Assembly: GCA_034766995.1 (NCBI GenBank)
Contig: CM068314.1
Coordinates: forward strand, 20,441,701 to 20,505,700
Reading direction: 5' to 3'
Origin: Acanthacorydalis orientalis
Taxonomy: Eukaryota; Arthropoda; Insecta; Megaloptera; Corydalidae
Length of the DNA: 64,000 nucleotides
Below, piece after piece: positions 1-17,360 of the stretch. The notes under the pieces are model-generated. The model saw only the letters and a list, made by a program, of their open reading frames with translations, was not told where the DNA came from and made no database searches. Numbering within the stretch: the first letter of the stretch is position 1; every line of letters starts with the position of its first letter. The position numbers and the translations under genes are program-made.

Positions 1-22
1 AAGGGATACATATAAACGCATA

Positions 23-24
<2 letters not shown>

Positions 25-119
<95 letters not shown>
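25..119. repeat. (TA)n-(CA)n compound microsatellite
   Basis: About 80 bp of uninterrupted TA dinucleotides run directly into a short CA tract. It is the first of roughly 50 (TA)n tracts in the window. Confidence 0.98.
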
Positions 120-1483
120 GTACACATTCCTACACACGCTTAATAAACGATATTAACCAAGGCAAACAATGTCTTTTATTTAATTATACAGAACGTTCAA
201 CTAACCAATCGTCTTGATAACTTGACACAGAAAGCGAGCGGTTTGTTCTTGGTTCGCACCGATATTATCTTCCAGTTGTAAACTTATTTAAACCGCTTTA
301 CTGAAAACGCTGCGGCACTGCCAGGCTCTGACTGTCGCGCCGAGGGAGTTCGTCAACTTTTTTTCAAACACATTATAGTTGATTGCGTTAAAATTGCCTT
401 CTTGTACACAGTTACCAGTTTATACATGTATACCGTGGAATTTAAATTGTATAAGAAAAGTTTCTTATTTCCTTTTACTCGATAAAAAGCACCGAACGTA
501 CATGTATATGTTTGTTGTGACAAGACTATATGTTCAAACACATATCATATATTCTACAACTTGAAATAAAATGAATAGTTTGTACGAGTAGTATGCATGT
601 TTAATTTATTTTTTTCTATAAGGTGACATGAATTACATTTTTTAAACCGATTTTTTAAAGTTTAGTTTCATTTGAGATGATGATTGATTTGTTTTATTAT
701 AAATTTATATATTGCCAGCTGATATACTGTAGTTAATTATAATTTTCAAAAATCTTTTAAGTTACTGTTACCGTGTGTTTTTATAAAATTTAGACTTTTT
801 AACAGTTATTTATCACTAATTTAAATTACACATCTATTACTAGCTGCGGACTATGTTTGAAAAATTTATGAGTAAATTATACTCCAAGCTATAACATAAT
901 ACATAATGTTTTTATTATAATTTATTTTTTTAATTTTTCAGTATTGTAGATAGAATTTATTTATTATCATTAATATATAAAACTCGTTTAAGATAAATGC
1001 GAAAAAATCGAATATTCTATAACATGTAGAAAATATGTTCCTATAGAAATTATGCTTGGTTGGAAAATTTAATAAGTAAACAATTCTGTTTTTAATGTTT
1101 GTTTTTATATATGATGTAAATCTCCATCAATACAAATTAGACTGGTTATGTGACTATTTCTATATAAAACAATTAAGTTTATTTAAGTATTGTACTTTGT
1201 AGAAAAATACAACTGGAACTTATAATTTAACAATGTGGCTAAAGTCACTTTTATAAATAAATTAACATTGCAAAAATAGTACGTTCTTGCATTGAAATAT
1301 TCAATAATTTTTTATCCTGTAACGCATGATATCACATCAAAGTAGATGGTTTGCGGGATGAAAAAAGAATTCTTTTATGAAAGTGAATTCAGACACAATG
1401 TCAGAACTGAGCTTTATCTTATATCATTCATTACCTTACTTTACTAGTTTACTGACTAAGATTTTTTTTTAAATATTTAGTAG

Positions 1484-1487
<4 letters not shown>
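120..1487. other. AT-rich stretch without a recognisable gene
   Basis: No coding region or known repeat is visible. Bases 200-360 are clearly richer in GC and CpG than their surroundings and could be a regulatory island. The rest is simple AT-rich DNA. Confidence 0.6.
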
Positions 1488-1538
<51 letters not shown>

Positions 1539-1577
1539 TATGTATTGTGTATGTGTATATATATATATATATATATG
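1488..1577. repeat. (TA)n microsatellite, two blocks
   Basis: Two (TA)n blocks are separated by about 20 bp of TG/TA-rich sequence. The second block directly abuts the 5' end of the LINE fragment that follows. Confidence 0.97.
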
Positions 1578-2194
1578 AGTATATAATTGTTAATGGTTCA
1601 AACATGACCAGTGAAAATGAGGAATTTCAAGAAGTTCCTAAACGAATAGCAGCAGCAAATAGAACATATTTTGCGTTCTTGCCTGTAATGAAATCCAAAA
1701 ATGTGCATAGGAAGACAAAATCGGACTGTATAAAACTCTCATCCATATTGTCTTATCTTATGGAGGTAAAGTGTGTATCATGTCAATTAAGATCACAGAA
1801 TTGTCGGACACTGTCGAAAGAAGAATGTGATTGACAAGGATATTTGGATCAGTAAACGATGGAGACATATAATGGATGGAGGCAGAGAATATGCTTCAAC
1901 TTCAAATTATATAAAGTCTACAAGGAACCAAAATTATTGGTCTTTATAAAAATGCTCCTCTTGCGATGGAAACTTTACATTGAGCGGTTGCTGGGCTCAA
2001 AAGTACCAAAGAGGGCCTTGGATGGACAACCAGGTGCGAGAAGACCTGTAGGTAAACCAAGGCTCAGATGGATAGACAATGTAAAGAAGGATGCAGTGGG
2101 ACTGTTGGGAATAAGGAACTGGAGAAATACTGCCAGGCAGAGGGATGTATGGAGGCAGAAAATCGAGGAGGCTAAGGTTCGATTTGGACTCTAG
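1571..2194 (+). pseudogene. LINE reverse-transcriptase C-terminal fragment
   Basis: This is the dead 3' part of a non-LTR retrotransposon ORF. Read across at least two frameshifts, it gives the family order of motifs downstream of the polymerase palm: PVMKSKNVHRKTK near 1680-1720, VLSYGG near 1745, then KVPKRALDGQPG and PRLRWIDNV near 2010-2080, and finally GIRNWRNTARQRDVW up to the stop at 2194. The last open segment (about 1907-2194) is the best preserved. The endonuclease and the catalytic FADD box are absent, as expected for a 5'-truncated insertion. The fragment begins right at a (TA)n tract. Assignment to LINE is firm; the clade is not determined, and this family differs in sequence from the LINE at 23.4-24.6 kb. 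Confidence 0.85.
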
Positions 2195-2199
2195 TGCCA

Positions 2200-3689
2200 T
2201 CGAAAGAGAAGAATGTAAATGTTAATATTAGTCAAATAGTGCTGAGAATAGTATACTCGTATTGTAAATATGTTTTACAAATTAAACTATGCTATATGTA
2301 ATGGACTCTATTTATTACGGATAAAACAGAAAACATCCTGTGCAACATTTCTTAAAAATTATTTAAGAAAAAAGTACTGAAATATTTATGCAAATCTGCA
2401 TTTATCCTTTATTAAGTACACATTTACTCAACAAAAATTAAAAATTCATTGTAACAAATGTAAACTAAAAAGTATATAACAGTCGATCGATAATGTAAAA
2501 AAGATGTACATATTTTGATAATATGCATTTTTTTGATTTATGTTGACAAAACCATTAAATGTAAAAAGAAGCGTATAAAGAGTTAGAGTGTTAATTAAAA
2601 ATACAATAAAACACATACTTCCGTCGATGAAATAAATAACACGGGAACACTAATTAATCATTTCCATTTTTCCTACTCTCCTAATGTACTCAACGTGACA
2701 ACAATGAAAAAGCAAGAGCATTTCGAAAAACAAATTTCCTAGACTTTTTTTTTTAAAAAAAAACATTGCCGATTGTTGGACATGACATCTCGATGATTAA
2801 TTAACAAAGTAGCCTCGCGCGTGGACGAGTCGAGTCGCAATTAATTAATATTCATTCGCGTGACACCCCAGCGGTTTTAATTACGTCATGCGCGCCTGTT
2901 TGTTAACGTCAATTGTTTATTTGATCTGCGAGCGGAGTTGTATTCTCGTCGCCGACGATACATTATTACCGATATGTACACATTGTACAAGATTTTAATA
3001 TAAAATGCATATTTGTTCATGTAGATGTGTGATACGGTTCGGAACACTGCACATGGATCCATTGTAATAGATTATTTTTTTTTTTGTTACTGTAAGTGGA
3101 GAAAACAGTTATGGAATTTTGTTCAAATGGTATTTCCTGTGCTAAATATTTACTAACGAAACTATAAACCAACTGAACTATGTAAATACTTATTCACATG
3201 ATGATATGTTTTTTTTTTTCAGTACGAGAAGCAGTCTTTATAATAGATTGTGTATTATTCTTGATCGTTTTGTATATTATTTGTATGTCTTGTAAAAATT
3301 AATTTTAAAAAAAGATAGCTTCCGGAGTGCATACAAAAAAGAAGAGCGTGCGTTATATGCAGCTAGTTTGTGGCCATAAATTTAAAAGCCAGAAATTCAT
3401 TAAAACATTTCAATCAATGTGAGAATTGTTGTTTATGGTAAAAAAAAGTTTACAGACGAATTTAATTTCTCAACTGATTACATCTCTTTTTATTCGCATC
3501 GACAGATTGAAATCTGTCAAAAATTTAGAGAATTGATTCGATTGGCTAAATCGCAATTGATTTGCTTGTGGTAAAATTTTTATTAGCTATTATTTGTATT
3601 AGTGTCTAATAAATAATTGAAATTATTAAAAAAATGTCCGAAATTTTGAAAATGGAACTCTTCGAATATTTATTTTAAAGTACATTGTA
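2200..3689. other. AT-rich stretch with one GC-richer island
   Basis: No gene is recognised. Bases 2200-2790 and 2970-3689 are AT-rich and hold nothing I can name. The island at 2795-2965 is listed separately. Confidence 0.55.
2795..2965. promoter_or_regulatory. candidate conserved regulatory island
   Basis: This short block is strongly enriched in CpG and non-repetitive sequence against an AT-rich background. It contains a CRE-like ATTACGTCATGCGCGC, two AATTAATTAAT homeodomain-type sites and a TGTTTGTTAAC forkhead-like site, all within 170 bp. Clustered motifs of this kind are typical of enhancers, but no conservation data are available here, so this is inference from composition. Confidence 0.25.
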
Positions 3690-4256
3690 TTGGGCTGATA
3701 GAAAAATAATTGCGAGTTTTTGTTTTTTGAATTCTAACCTTATTTTTTTTTAAATGAAAGTGCCATTTCATCGTTTCCACGTTAATATAATTTAAAGTTA
3801 ATTTTTTGGTCTGTATTTGGACTTTGATTTTGTTATTAATTTTGCTTCAAATTAGACTATTGAATTAAAGAAGCAAATAAGAGGAATTTTTGTATGAGTT
3901 CAGAACGGTTGGTAGAGCAGCAGAAATTGCTCGAAACTAAACAATGTTTTTGGTGCGGGTACTGTTAAGGAGCGTACGGTCCAATGGTGGTTCTAAAAAT
4001 GTCATGCTGGTAACGAGAGCCTTGAAGATGACAAAAGTCCCGGGCCTCCTTCATCAGTACCTAACGACCAATTGAAGGCGTTAGTTGATTCAGAACCACG
4101 CACAACAGTTCGAAAGCTTGCACAAGAGTTAGGCTTTAGTCATTCAGTCATCCAATAGTTCTGGACCTGTAAAAAAACAGCTAAGGAAATCAAAAAAAAG
4201 AAAAATGTATATGAATTTGAGGGTCATAAACCGCAATTATTTTTCTATCAACCTAA
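3690..4256 (+). mobile_element. internally deleted mariner element, family A
   Basis: A 567-bp element flanked by TA on both sides (3688-3689 and 4257-4258). The terminal inverted repeats are about 27 bp and share TGATAGAAAAATAATTGCG. Only the N-terminal DNA-binding half of the transposase remains, about 3890-4165. In order it shows a first helix-turn-helix (LYEFRTVGRAAEIARN), GTVKERTVQWWF, the linker NESLEDDKSPGPPSSVPND and the second helix-turn-helix (TVRKLAQELGFSHSVIQ). There is a 1-bp deletion near 3938 and two internal stops. The whole DD34D catalytic domain is missing, so the copy cannot move by itself. It shares this architecture with the element at 20196-21219. Confidence 0.92.
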
Positions 4257-4544
4257 TATCACCTGATTTTCATATTTTTAACATTTAAATTTTTCAAATT
4301 TTCTAAAAATGAGAAAATGAAAAGTGTGGCACATTCGTGGATAAAAGCATGCTTAAATTTTTTTTTTCCGATTTTACAAATTGTCGAATTTTTGATTAAT
4401 TACTTTGATAATTAGGCCGATTAAAAAATATTTATTTCAATTTGTAGCTTATTTAATAATAGATTTTTTGTACATCTATTATTGATTAACTTTGAAACGA
4501 AAAACATTACAGTACAAATATAAAAAATACTTTTACACGAAATA

Positions 4545-4874
4545 CAAGAATATTCCGATTTAAGACACTTCGTTTAAAGTCGTTTCGTATTTAAGTCATA
4601 AAAAAATTCCCACCTCGACTCGATATAAACGACTTTGTTTCACACTTTCACAGTTAATGGAATTAAAAAAATCCAAATTTGTTACATTTGAAAGTCCATT
4701 TACATCAGTGCCATAAAATATACATAAATCCGTATGTACATGCAATTATTCCAAATTGTGCAACTTATATTTTGCTTGGTATACTCGTATGTACAATTTG
4801 GTCCGATTTAAGTCGTTTCAAGTTGAGTCGCAATGTTGCGGAACGTAATCCCTTCGTAAATCGGGGTATTCCTG
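4545..4874. mobile_element. short inverted-repeat (MITE-like) element
   Basis: The two ends read CAAGAATATTCCGATTTA and, on the other strand, CAGGAATACCCCGATTTA, agreeing at 14 of 18 positions. The element is about 330 bp and non-coding. Inside each end the motif ATTTAAGTCGTTTC recurs (near 4575-4600 and 4805-4820), so similarity extends beyond the terminal repeat. TA precedes the left end; the right flank is CA, one change from a TA duplication. The superfamily is not identified. Confidence 0.55.
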
Positions 4875-5179
4875 CAAATTAAAAATATTAGATATGGAAG
4901 TGAAATTAAGTTCAAAATAGAAAAGTGTATCTTTCATTTTTGCTTGTAATTATAGCACTTTTGCTGCGCCTCTGAGTGAGTAGATAGTGAAGGGTTCGTA
5001 CCACCACAAAAGTTTTATACACTGATAATTATTAACATATTTTGGGAACCGCTGGGTACATACATATGTAAAAATTCATATTTGTTAGAAATTTTTCTTT
5101 TGAATTCTTTGATTTTAATGATTTCTCATCAAAAATATATATTCTTTAAAGGTATTTAGTATTTTAATTGAATTTTAAG

Positions 5180-5236
<57 letters not shown>

Positions 5237-5657
5237 ATTTCTGAATAGTGTTCGTATGCGTCATATTTTTCCCATTAACATATTAATAATCTTATTTAAA
5301 TATTATATCAATTTTCGTTTTAATTGGATGCGATTCTTAAGTCGTCGCGCAGCGGAGGCATACGACCGCGGTCTACGTCTACAATTCTTTCGCGTGCCTG
5401 TAAGCTATTCGCCTTGAAAACGTCATCCGCCACGTGACGTGACTAACATCCATCCCGGTTTCATTTCCCGCTGAGCTAGACACTGACTCTTAATCATGCA
5501 ACTTTGCTACACCTTGCACCTTCATTCTTGATATTTTTACTTTTGTTAAGAAACTGGAAATTTGTAAGCGTCGAATCAGTTTATAATGTGTCTTTTATTA
5601 CATGTAAACACACATTATAGGCTCATAATGTGTGTGAATATACACACATTATATACA

Positions 5658-5699
<42 letters not shown>

Positions 5700-6718
5700 T
5701 GAAGTGCACATGAAAATTAAATAGTGATTTATTTGAATACTAGCTGGTGTGCAGCTTAAAAGTGTTAGCAGGCGTTGTACTACACATTCATTCAAATCCA
5801 AGACTTCTGTTTAAAATGTAGAACATTTAAACAAAAAAATTATTTTTTCTCTCATACCATATTATTGTTAATCATTTTAATTGTACGTTCTATAGCTACA
5901 TATGGATTTCCGAATTGAAAAAAATATTAATCATTAACTGCTCATGATTATAGTGAATAATTTTAAGAAAATTAAAAATTTTCAGCGCTTTGTATAAAAC
6001 TTCTGTGGAAAATATTTTGAAACGCTATGTAGTAATTGATTTTATCACAGAATTTTCGAATACGATTCGAGACCCAAGTGGAAAAATGTAGAATGGTAGA
6101 GAAAAAATTCCCCAACATGAAGATGGGATATGTGTGAACAAGTCGAAAATCAAGCTGGTGATTGTCATTTTTCTCGATGGATCATCTGTGAAAAAGTTAT
6201 GCAGTCTGGAAAGACCGAAAACCTTGTGCTTGACTATCAAAGAGAGTGGAGTTCTTTAGTCTTTCCTCTGAAATATCATCGTATGATTTTTCCATATTTC
6301 ATGGTGTATAGAAATTTAAATATGATTAACCAGTTTTTCGTTTGTAACTAAAATAAAATGCATTAGAAACGATTGAGTAGTTGCAGTAATATAAAAATGC
6401 AGTGTAAATGTACTCAATGGTAAAAATTAGAATGCTATTTTGCTGAGAAAAAGATAAATTTATATTTTAGTTGCAGAATTCATGTTTATCTACTAGCTTT
6501 CTCTATCTTGTACGTCGTATATATTAAACTTTATTTTTTCAAAAATAGTTATGGGAGATTCTAGTTTTTAATTAATTTCTGGAAAATGGATTCAGTAATT
6601 CTTTCATCTAAAGAAAGTTATATGGAATAGAGCCACGCATACGAATCTTATGTACCGTTGACGCTGTTTGACGTCATAATGTAAAATGAAAATAATCATA
6701 AGAAAAAATGTTTGTATA
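4875..6718. other. stretch with (TA)n tracts and a CpG island-like block
   Basis: It contains (TA)n at 5181-5232 and 5665-5695. A GC/CpG-rich block at 5335-5480 includes CCACGTGACGTGAC, an E-box overlapping a CRE-like half site. There is also an inverted repeat ACACACATTAT at 5608-5618 and 5625-5635. Overlapping open frames of about 70 codons on both strands near 6025-6351 match nothing I know. No gene is recognised. Confidence 0.5.
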
Positions 6719-7610
6719 TACAGCGTGGACAATTTACAACTTTAAATTAAAATTATTTTCACAATGAATAAAAAAAAAAATAATAATATTCCACAAACAT
6801 TTTATTTGGATTTTATAATTGTGTGGAATGTAATGTCCACCAAATGACCACCTCTTTGCTTCTACATATATGCGAGCTCTATCGATTGGATTTTTTTATT
6901 GCATTTTCATACATTTCAGGCGATATTCCGTTTACAGCTTCTTTGATATTGTGCTTAACCTGTCGTTGGCTTATAGGCATAGACACGTCCCCTAAGATAG
7001 TATCACAGAAAAAAGTCAGCAGCTGTCAGATCAGAAGATCTTGACGGCCAATCAAGTTCACCGTTTGTGAAAATTAATTGACTTGGAAACATCATCTTCA
7101 GCATTGCGAGACATGTAGACTCATCTTGTTGAAAAAATATGTTTTTCAAACCCGACTCATTCATTTGATGTAACAGAAAGTTGTTGATTATGTCACGTTA
7201 CCTATCACCATTCACCGTTACAGCATTATCCGTATAGTCTTCGAAGAAATAAGATCCAGTTATACCTCCTGATCAAGTTCCATACCACACTGTCACTCTA
7301 CGAGAATGCACTGGTCTGTCATGAATTAACCTAGGATTTTTAGGATTTACCAATACCGGGTATTTTGCTTATTAACAGAACCACAGAGGTCGAAATGGAC
7401 TTCATAGCTCATAATGATTTTTTGATGAAAAATTGGGTTATCATTCAATTTGCGTAGGATGAAATTACAGAAGTTACGACGTCGTAAAACGCTGCATAAC
7501 AAATTTTCCGCCTCTACACTGATGAAGTATTACATAAGAACTGTTAAAAATGGCAGAAAATCAAAATGGTGCCGTAAATAAGTTGTAAAATCGTATGTTG
7601 GCCACCTGTA
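6719..7610 (-). mobile_element. decayed DDE_3-type Tc1/mariner-superfamily element, 5'-deleted
   Basis: On the minus strand this reads as the C-terminal catalytic part of a transposase family widespread in insects, usually annotated DDE_3 and paired with a DUF4817-type N-terminal helix-turn-helix. Recognisable segments in order are MSYEVHFDL, SVNKQNTRYW, GLIHDRPVHSRRVTVW, SGGITGSYFFEDYTDNAVTV, IFFQQDEST, FTNGELDWPSRSSDLTAADFFL and the terminal RGGHLVDITFHT. Two of the three acidic residues are visible (QQD and AAD); the first motif is mutated from the usual SDEAHF to SYEVHF. Several stops and frameshifts are present. The N-terminal DNA-binding domain is missing. The ends are imperfect inverted repeats sharing TTTACAACTT, and the right end runs into TA/CA repeats. 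Confidence 0.88.
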
Positions 7611-7611
7611 T

Positions 7612-9472
7612 ATATACACATATACATAAACACACACGCACACGTATGTTTCTTCATTTTAATATAGTATGTGTATTTGTATTATAATGAAGTAATATTA
7701 TGCGAACTGTTACATTAACGTGGATAAACAAGCAAAAAAGAGCACATAAAATTGGTTTTGTGCAAGTGATTCGTACACGACTTTTAGTTGTACACCTTGC
7801 ATTGGCGCCAGCAAAATTCCGCCATCCCTCCTACAGAGTTGCTCCCCACTGAAACGAAACAATCGGCCGGCGTCGCAGCGTACGCACTTCCATTTCAGCA
7901 TCGTTCTTGCTAATAACGCAACAAGAAATGGAGAACCGGAGTTCGACGATATATGCTTCTCCACACTTACCTTTAACACGCCGGAAATGTTGTCGAGAAT
8001 ATTAAATTATTCAAACGTGTTGATTCACATGTTTCGGTACTATGCTGCCGCTCTCTGCAGAAATACAACTTCTGTACTCTGCTGGAAGTAATGTTATTAC
8101 ATTCTATGTACCGAAAATTTAAGGGATTCAATTTCTGATTAACGAAATGTAGGTAGTAAGTACTAGTGTTAAATATGGTGACACATGTTATATGCGTTTT
8201 CATTAGTGTGTAATTGATTTATGCTAAAATGTCTCAGCACTTATCGAATAACAGGTGTACTGTGTAATGTAGTGGATGATGTCACAAATTGTACTTAAGA
8301 TAAAATACAATGATGTTTTTTTTCTTTAAAAGTAACTTAAAACTGAAAGCTTGTAACGGTGTTTGTAGTAATCTTTTAAAGAAAATTATTCAAAATTTTA
8401 TACCATCTTTTGTATAAACTTTACAGAAACAGCTGTAAGCTTTTTTTGTAATTAAATTATGTTATTTAAATCCGGTTAACTTTGTTTCTGTTGATTTTAG
8501 TTTATGGTTATTTCAATTAATTGTGTTTCTTTTTAAGAGAAAAGAAGTTCATATAAAGTCACTAATGGAGCAAAAAAAAATACGACTGTTATATTTGTGA
8601 ACATATATTTTAATAGTTACAAACATACAAAAATAAAACATTATTAAATTTTAATATGGAAATTGGAGTGTATTTGTGAGGAAACTAATCAAGATGGTAA
8701 CGTGCCATCTATCATAGGGTTGTATTTAAGTAAATACTCGGTTAAAATCGTTAATTACTTTCTTATAACTGTGTGGTTTAAAATAAGATGCACTGTAGTC
8801 CTTAGTTTAAGAATCTTTAGATACATAGGTTTGTTAAACACCAATAATTTTTATTGGTATTAGGTTCGTTAACAATCATTCCAATGTATATAAAATTAAT
8901 TTAGTTAACCTTCAAGTGTGTGTCGACAATTCTTGTGATCTCTGTGAATAAACACTTTTCTATTAATTTGATTCAGTTCAGAATATCTTTTTATTTGATG
9001 CGTTAAAAGCTATTTTTACACTGCTGTAATTTCTTATCGATTTACTGTTAACATTAAAAATGTAACGTCAGCCATTATGGATATTGTTATATTGTGTTAA
9101 AGTCTTTAGTAAAATTACATTAATTTATTCAATATATTTATTATTCCTAACACATTCAAAAATGTGCATAGACATTTTTTCGTTATTGGTAGTTAAAAAT
9201 AATTTATTTATGATTAAATAAAACATAAAAAATCTGTTTGCTAAAATACAGAAATCGTTGCGTTTCAGGACGGAACAAATATTGTATGTACGAACTGTTA
9301 TGGTTTGAAATTGTGACTAAATTTAAAAAAAATACACTACACATATTATACACATCAGAATAGAGTATTTTGTTGAATGTTAGGTGATAATTTGTATGTA
9401 ATAGTGTATTTGTTTACTAAGAGATGATTTCTAACTAAATTATTTTCTGTGAATTAATTGAAAGTTATTTAA
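7612..9472. other. mostly AT-rich, GC-richer island at 7780-7985
   Basis: The island at 7780-7985 is CpG-rich and non-repetitive. On the minus strand a good 5' splice-site consensus, AAAG|GTAAGTG, lies at about 7969. The possible upstream exon has stops in all three frames, so it could only be non-coding or a coincidence. The rest is AT-rich without a recognised feature. Confidence 0.4.
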
Positions 9473-9694
9473 CCCTTTACACTCGGAGATTTTTGTCACC
9501 TCACACACCAGCAACTCGAGTATATTTCTTATCAAAGTGACTTCAAATAAATTGATATAGCATTGTAAATAGTTTCTTTATTCAAATGAAACTTTAAAAA
9601 TATATTTATGAATTCATGTTTTATATAAAAAAAAAATAATGCTATCTGTTAGATTTACGATATCCACTCAGAGAGGACAACCGAGTGTAAGGGG
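9473..9694. mobile_element. TTAA-target MITE (piggyBac-like ends)
   Basis: A 222-bp non-coding element. The left end is TTAA followed by CCCTTTACACTCGG; the right end, read on the other strand, is CCCCTTACACTCGG. Thirteen of 14 terminal bases match. The left flank is TTAA; the right flank has decayed to AAAA. TTAA targets and CCC-starting termini are characteristic of the piggyBac superfamily, so I infer a non-autonomous piggyBac-type element. Confidence 0.7.
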
Positions 9695-15120
<5,426 letters not shown>

Positions 15121-15143
15121 GAGAAACTGTTTTAACTGTCTCT

Positions 15144-15183
15144 CTAAGATATGTGCAAAATATTTATTTTGCACATATCTTAG
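15144..15183. repeat. perfect hairpin 1 (18-bp arms, 4-nt loop)
   Basis: The arm CTAAGATATGTGCAAAAT (15144-15161) and its exact complement (15166-15183) enclose the loop ATTT. Pairing resumes further out (AGAAACTGT against ACAGTTTCT) after a short interruption near 15131-15143, giving about 30 bp of potential stem. Confidence 0.92.
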
Positions 15184-15208
15184 ACAGACAGTTTCTTCAT
15201 CTTAGACA

Positions 15209-15246
15209 GACACTGGAATGAAGATATTAATCTTCATTCCAGTGTC
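15209..15246. repeat. perfect hairpin 2 (17-bp arms, 4-nt loop)
   Basis: The arm GACACTGGAATGAAGAT (15209-15225) and its exact complement (15230-15246) enclose the loop ATTA. It lies 25 bp after hairpin 1; the two are linked by a tandem repeat of ATCTTAGACAGACA (15177-15190 and 15199-15212). Confidence 0.92.
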
Positions 15247-17360
15247 CAATAAAATAACAGCAATTATTTTAGCACCAATCTAATATTATTCGATAAAAAC
15301 GACAGTATTTCAGAATGCAATTGTAACAACAGGATTTTTTTATCATTATTTTATCGATTTTGTAGATCTTATTGTATAATTATAAAATTGTCGAAAAGTG
15401 TATATGATTTTGTTTAAAAAAATCAATAATTTTTCTTTAATATGTAACTTGTGTACCGTGATTTTTATCTCAAAAAATAAGTCTGACTTTTATATATATA
15501 TATATTCTTGTATTCCTGTTTTTACTGTAAATAATATCATCATTTTATAAAATGATGTAGTTATTCATTATTCGAACACATATTGAATAGAAGACTAATT
15601 AATGGATGTCGCGTATCACGTTTTTTAAATATTTGTAAGCGTTTTGAGTAACTGCAGACGATACAGTATAAATTCAACATTCCATATTCGTCTATATATA
15701 TATATATACATATATATACACAGGTAGGTAGATAGATAAATTTCAAACCAGTCTAGTGTTCGGTAATATGTAATCGAGCAATTTCGCGAAATACGATACA
15801 TTGATTAAAATAAACATTTATCATAACACGAAAGTCATTATGGTGGACATAGGTCAGTGTCCAACACACTTGTCTGCTGATTAATGGGTCGCAGGATTTT
15901 CTCTAAATTTCAATTAAAATTTACTGGTTTTATATATATATATATATATATATATAGGTATATATATATATATATATATATAATTTTGTACTTACCTTCG
16001 TTATGAAATAATTCGTCATTTTATACCAACAGCGTTAATCATCCGTGTGTGTGTAAATAAATTGTAAAATTCACGATTACTAAAGTAAATTTAAATTTCG
16101 TTCTTTATTGAAACTGTGCGCTGTTAAAATACGTTTCGTCGTGTATAACTTTATTAAAATGTTACATTGTTGTTAATCAACCGAAACGCACTGCATTATC
16201 GAAGGTATTTCGCCATAATTGTTTCGTCAGTGCTATGTATTAATTCTCATCGAATCTTCAAATGTCGCAGACTTGTGCGAAGATTCACTTTGAATAGATA
16301 ATGAACTTGTGTGATTTGTTCGAGCAAAGCTCTTTAGATTCCTCGACACCGTTCAAATACGAGAAGTCAGCAGCGCGTTCGGAGCATTTTAATGAATTCA
16401 GCGAAGATATGTCAACATAACGACGATAAAAGTCTGTGTGCCGTTTCCGAAAGACAATTACTGTGGAATTGGATTTATAGTAATTGATTGCTTCATTAAC
16501 TATCTTCGAGTGTAGGTGTATATATTTGTACATATATAAATAATTGTCTTCGAAAAGTTAACTCAAAAGGGTTTATGAATAATTAACATGTGCAGGTTGG
16601 GTCCCAAGTCAAATTACACAGGGGTTTTAAATATTAATTAATTAATTAATGACTAATTAAGTTTACAATTCACTTACTTTGTGGACGATTTCGTGTTATT
16701 GTTTTCACTTTGTCTTTGTACAATTATTGCTTTGTGTTCAATGAATAGAATCTACACAGATAATTGGCTTGAAAGAAAATAAAGAATAATACTTGCTTGT
16801 TATTAACCTGCAGCCTAATTTATATTTTCGTTTTTGAGTAAGTTGATATATAAATACCCGTCTTGACAATTTTTTTATACGAATAAAATAATATCTATTA
16901 TTTATATCATTTTTTTATTTTGTTATTAAATAAAATAATATATGACCGATTACAGTAATTATCTATTTGAGAAGTTGTAATTTTTTTTTAGATAAATTGT
17001 GTTATAAATTGAAATTTTTTAGAAGGTATTCAGTTCGACGTATCAAATAAATAACGATATCTGTTTTAAAGAGCAATTCTATATGAATTCTGCATGTTAC
17101 ATTCGAGTTTGTTTTTTTTTTGTGATTGGTTCCGATTTCTGTCATCAGTTAGATGAGGAAACCGCTCCTAAATGAAATGAATTCGTTCGTGACCTATAGA
17201 AATCATGTACAATAATAAACAGTAGGTACTCAGAAAACGTCCCAAATGAGGATATTATTGAGTAACTTCATACCATTTTTGAAGAATTATTTAGCAAAAA
17301 ATAAAATCTGATAAGTTCGTTTAAAATTTTTGTAGGATAAAAAATAATAGCAAATGTATA
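15247..17360. other. AT-rich stretch with (TA)n and a GC-richer block
   Basis: (TA)n tracts occur at 15693-15720 and 15930-15982. Bases 16090-16540 are GC-richer and non-repetitive, a possible regulatory island. A minus-strand donor-like AAG|GTAAGTAC lies near 15999 without a convincing exon. No gene is recognised. Confidence 0.4.

Noticed and set aside
7710..7979. 89-codon minus-strand open frame in a GC-richer island
   Set aside because: No recognisable domain and no start or splice context; better explained by lower stop frequency in GC-richer DNA.
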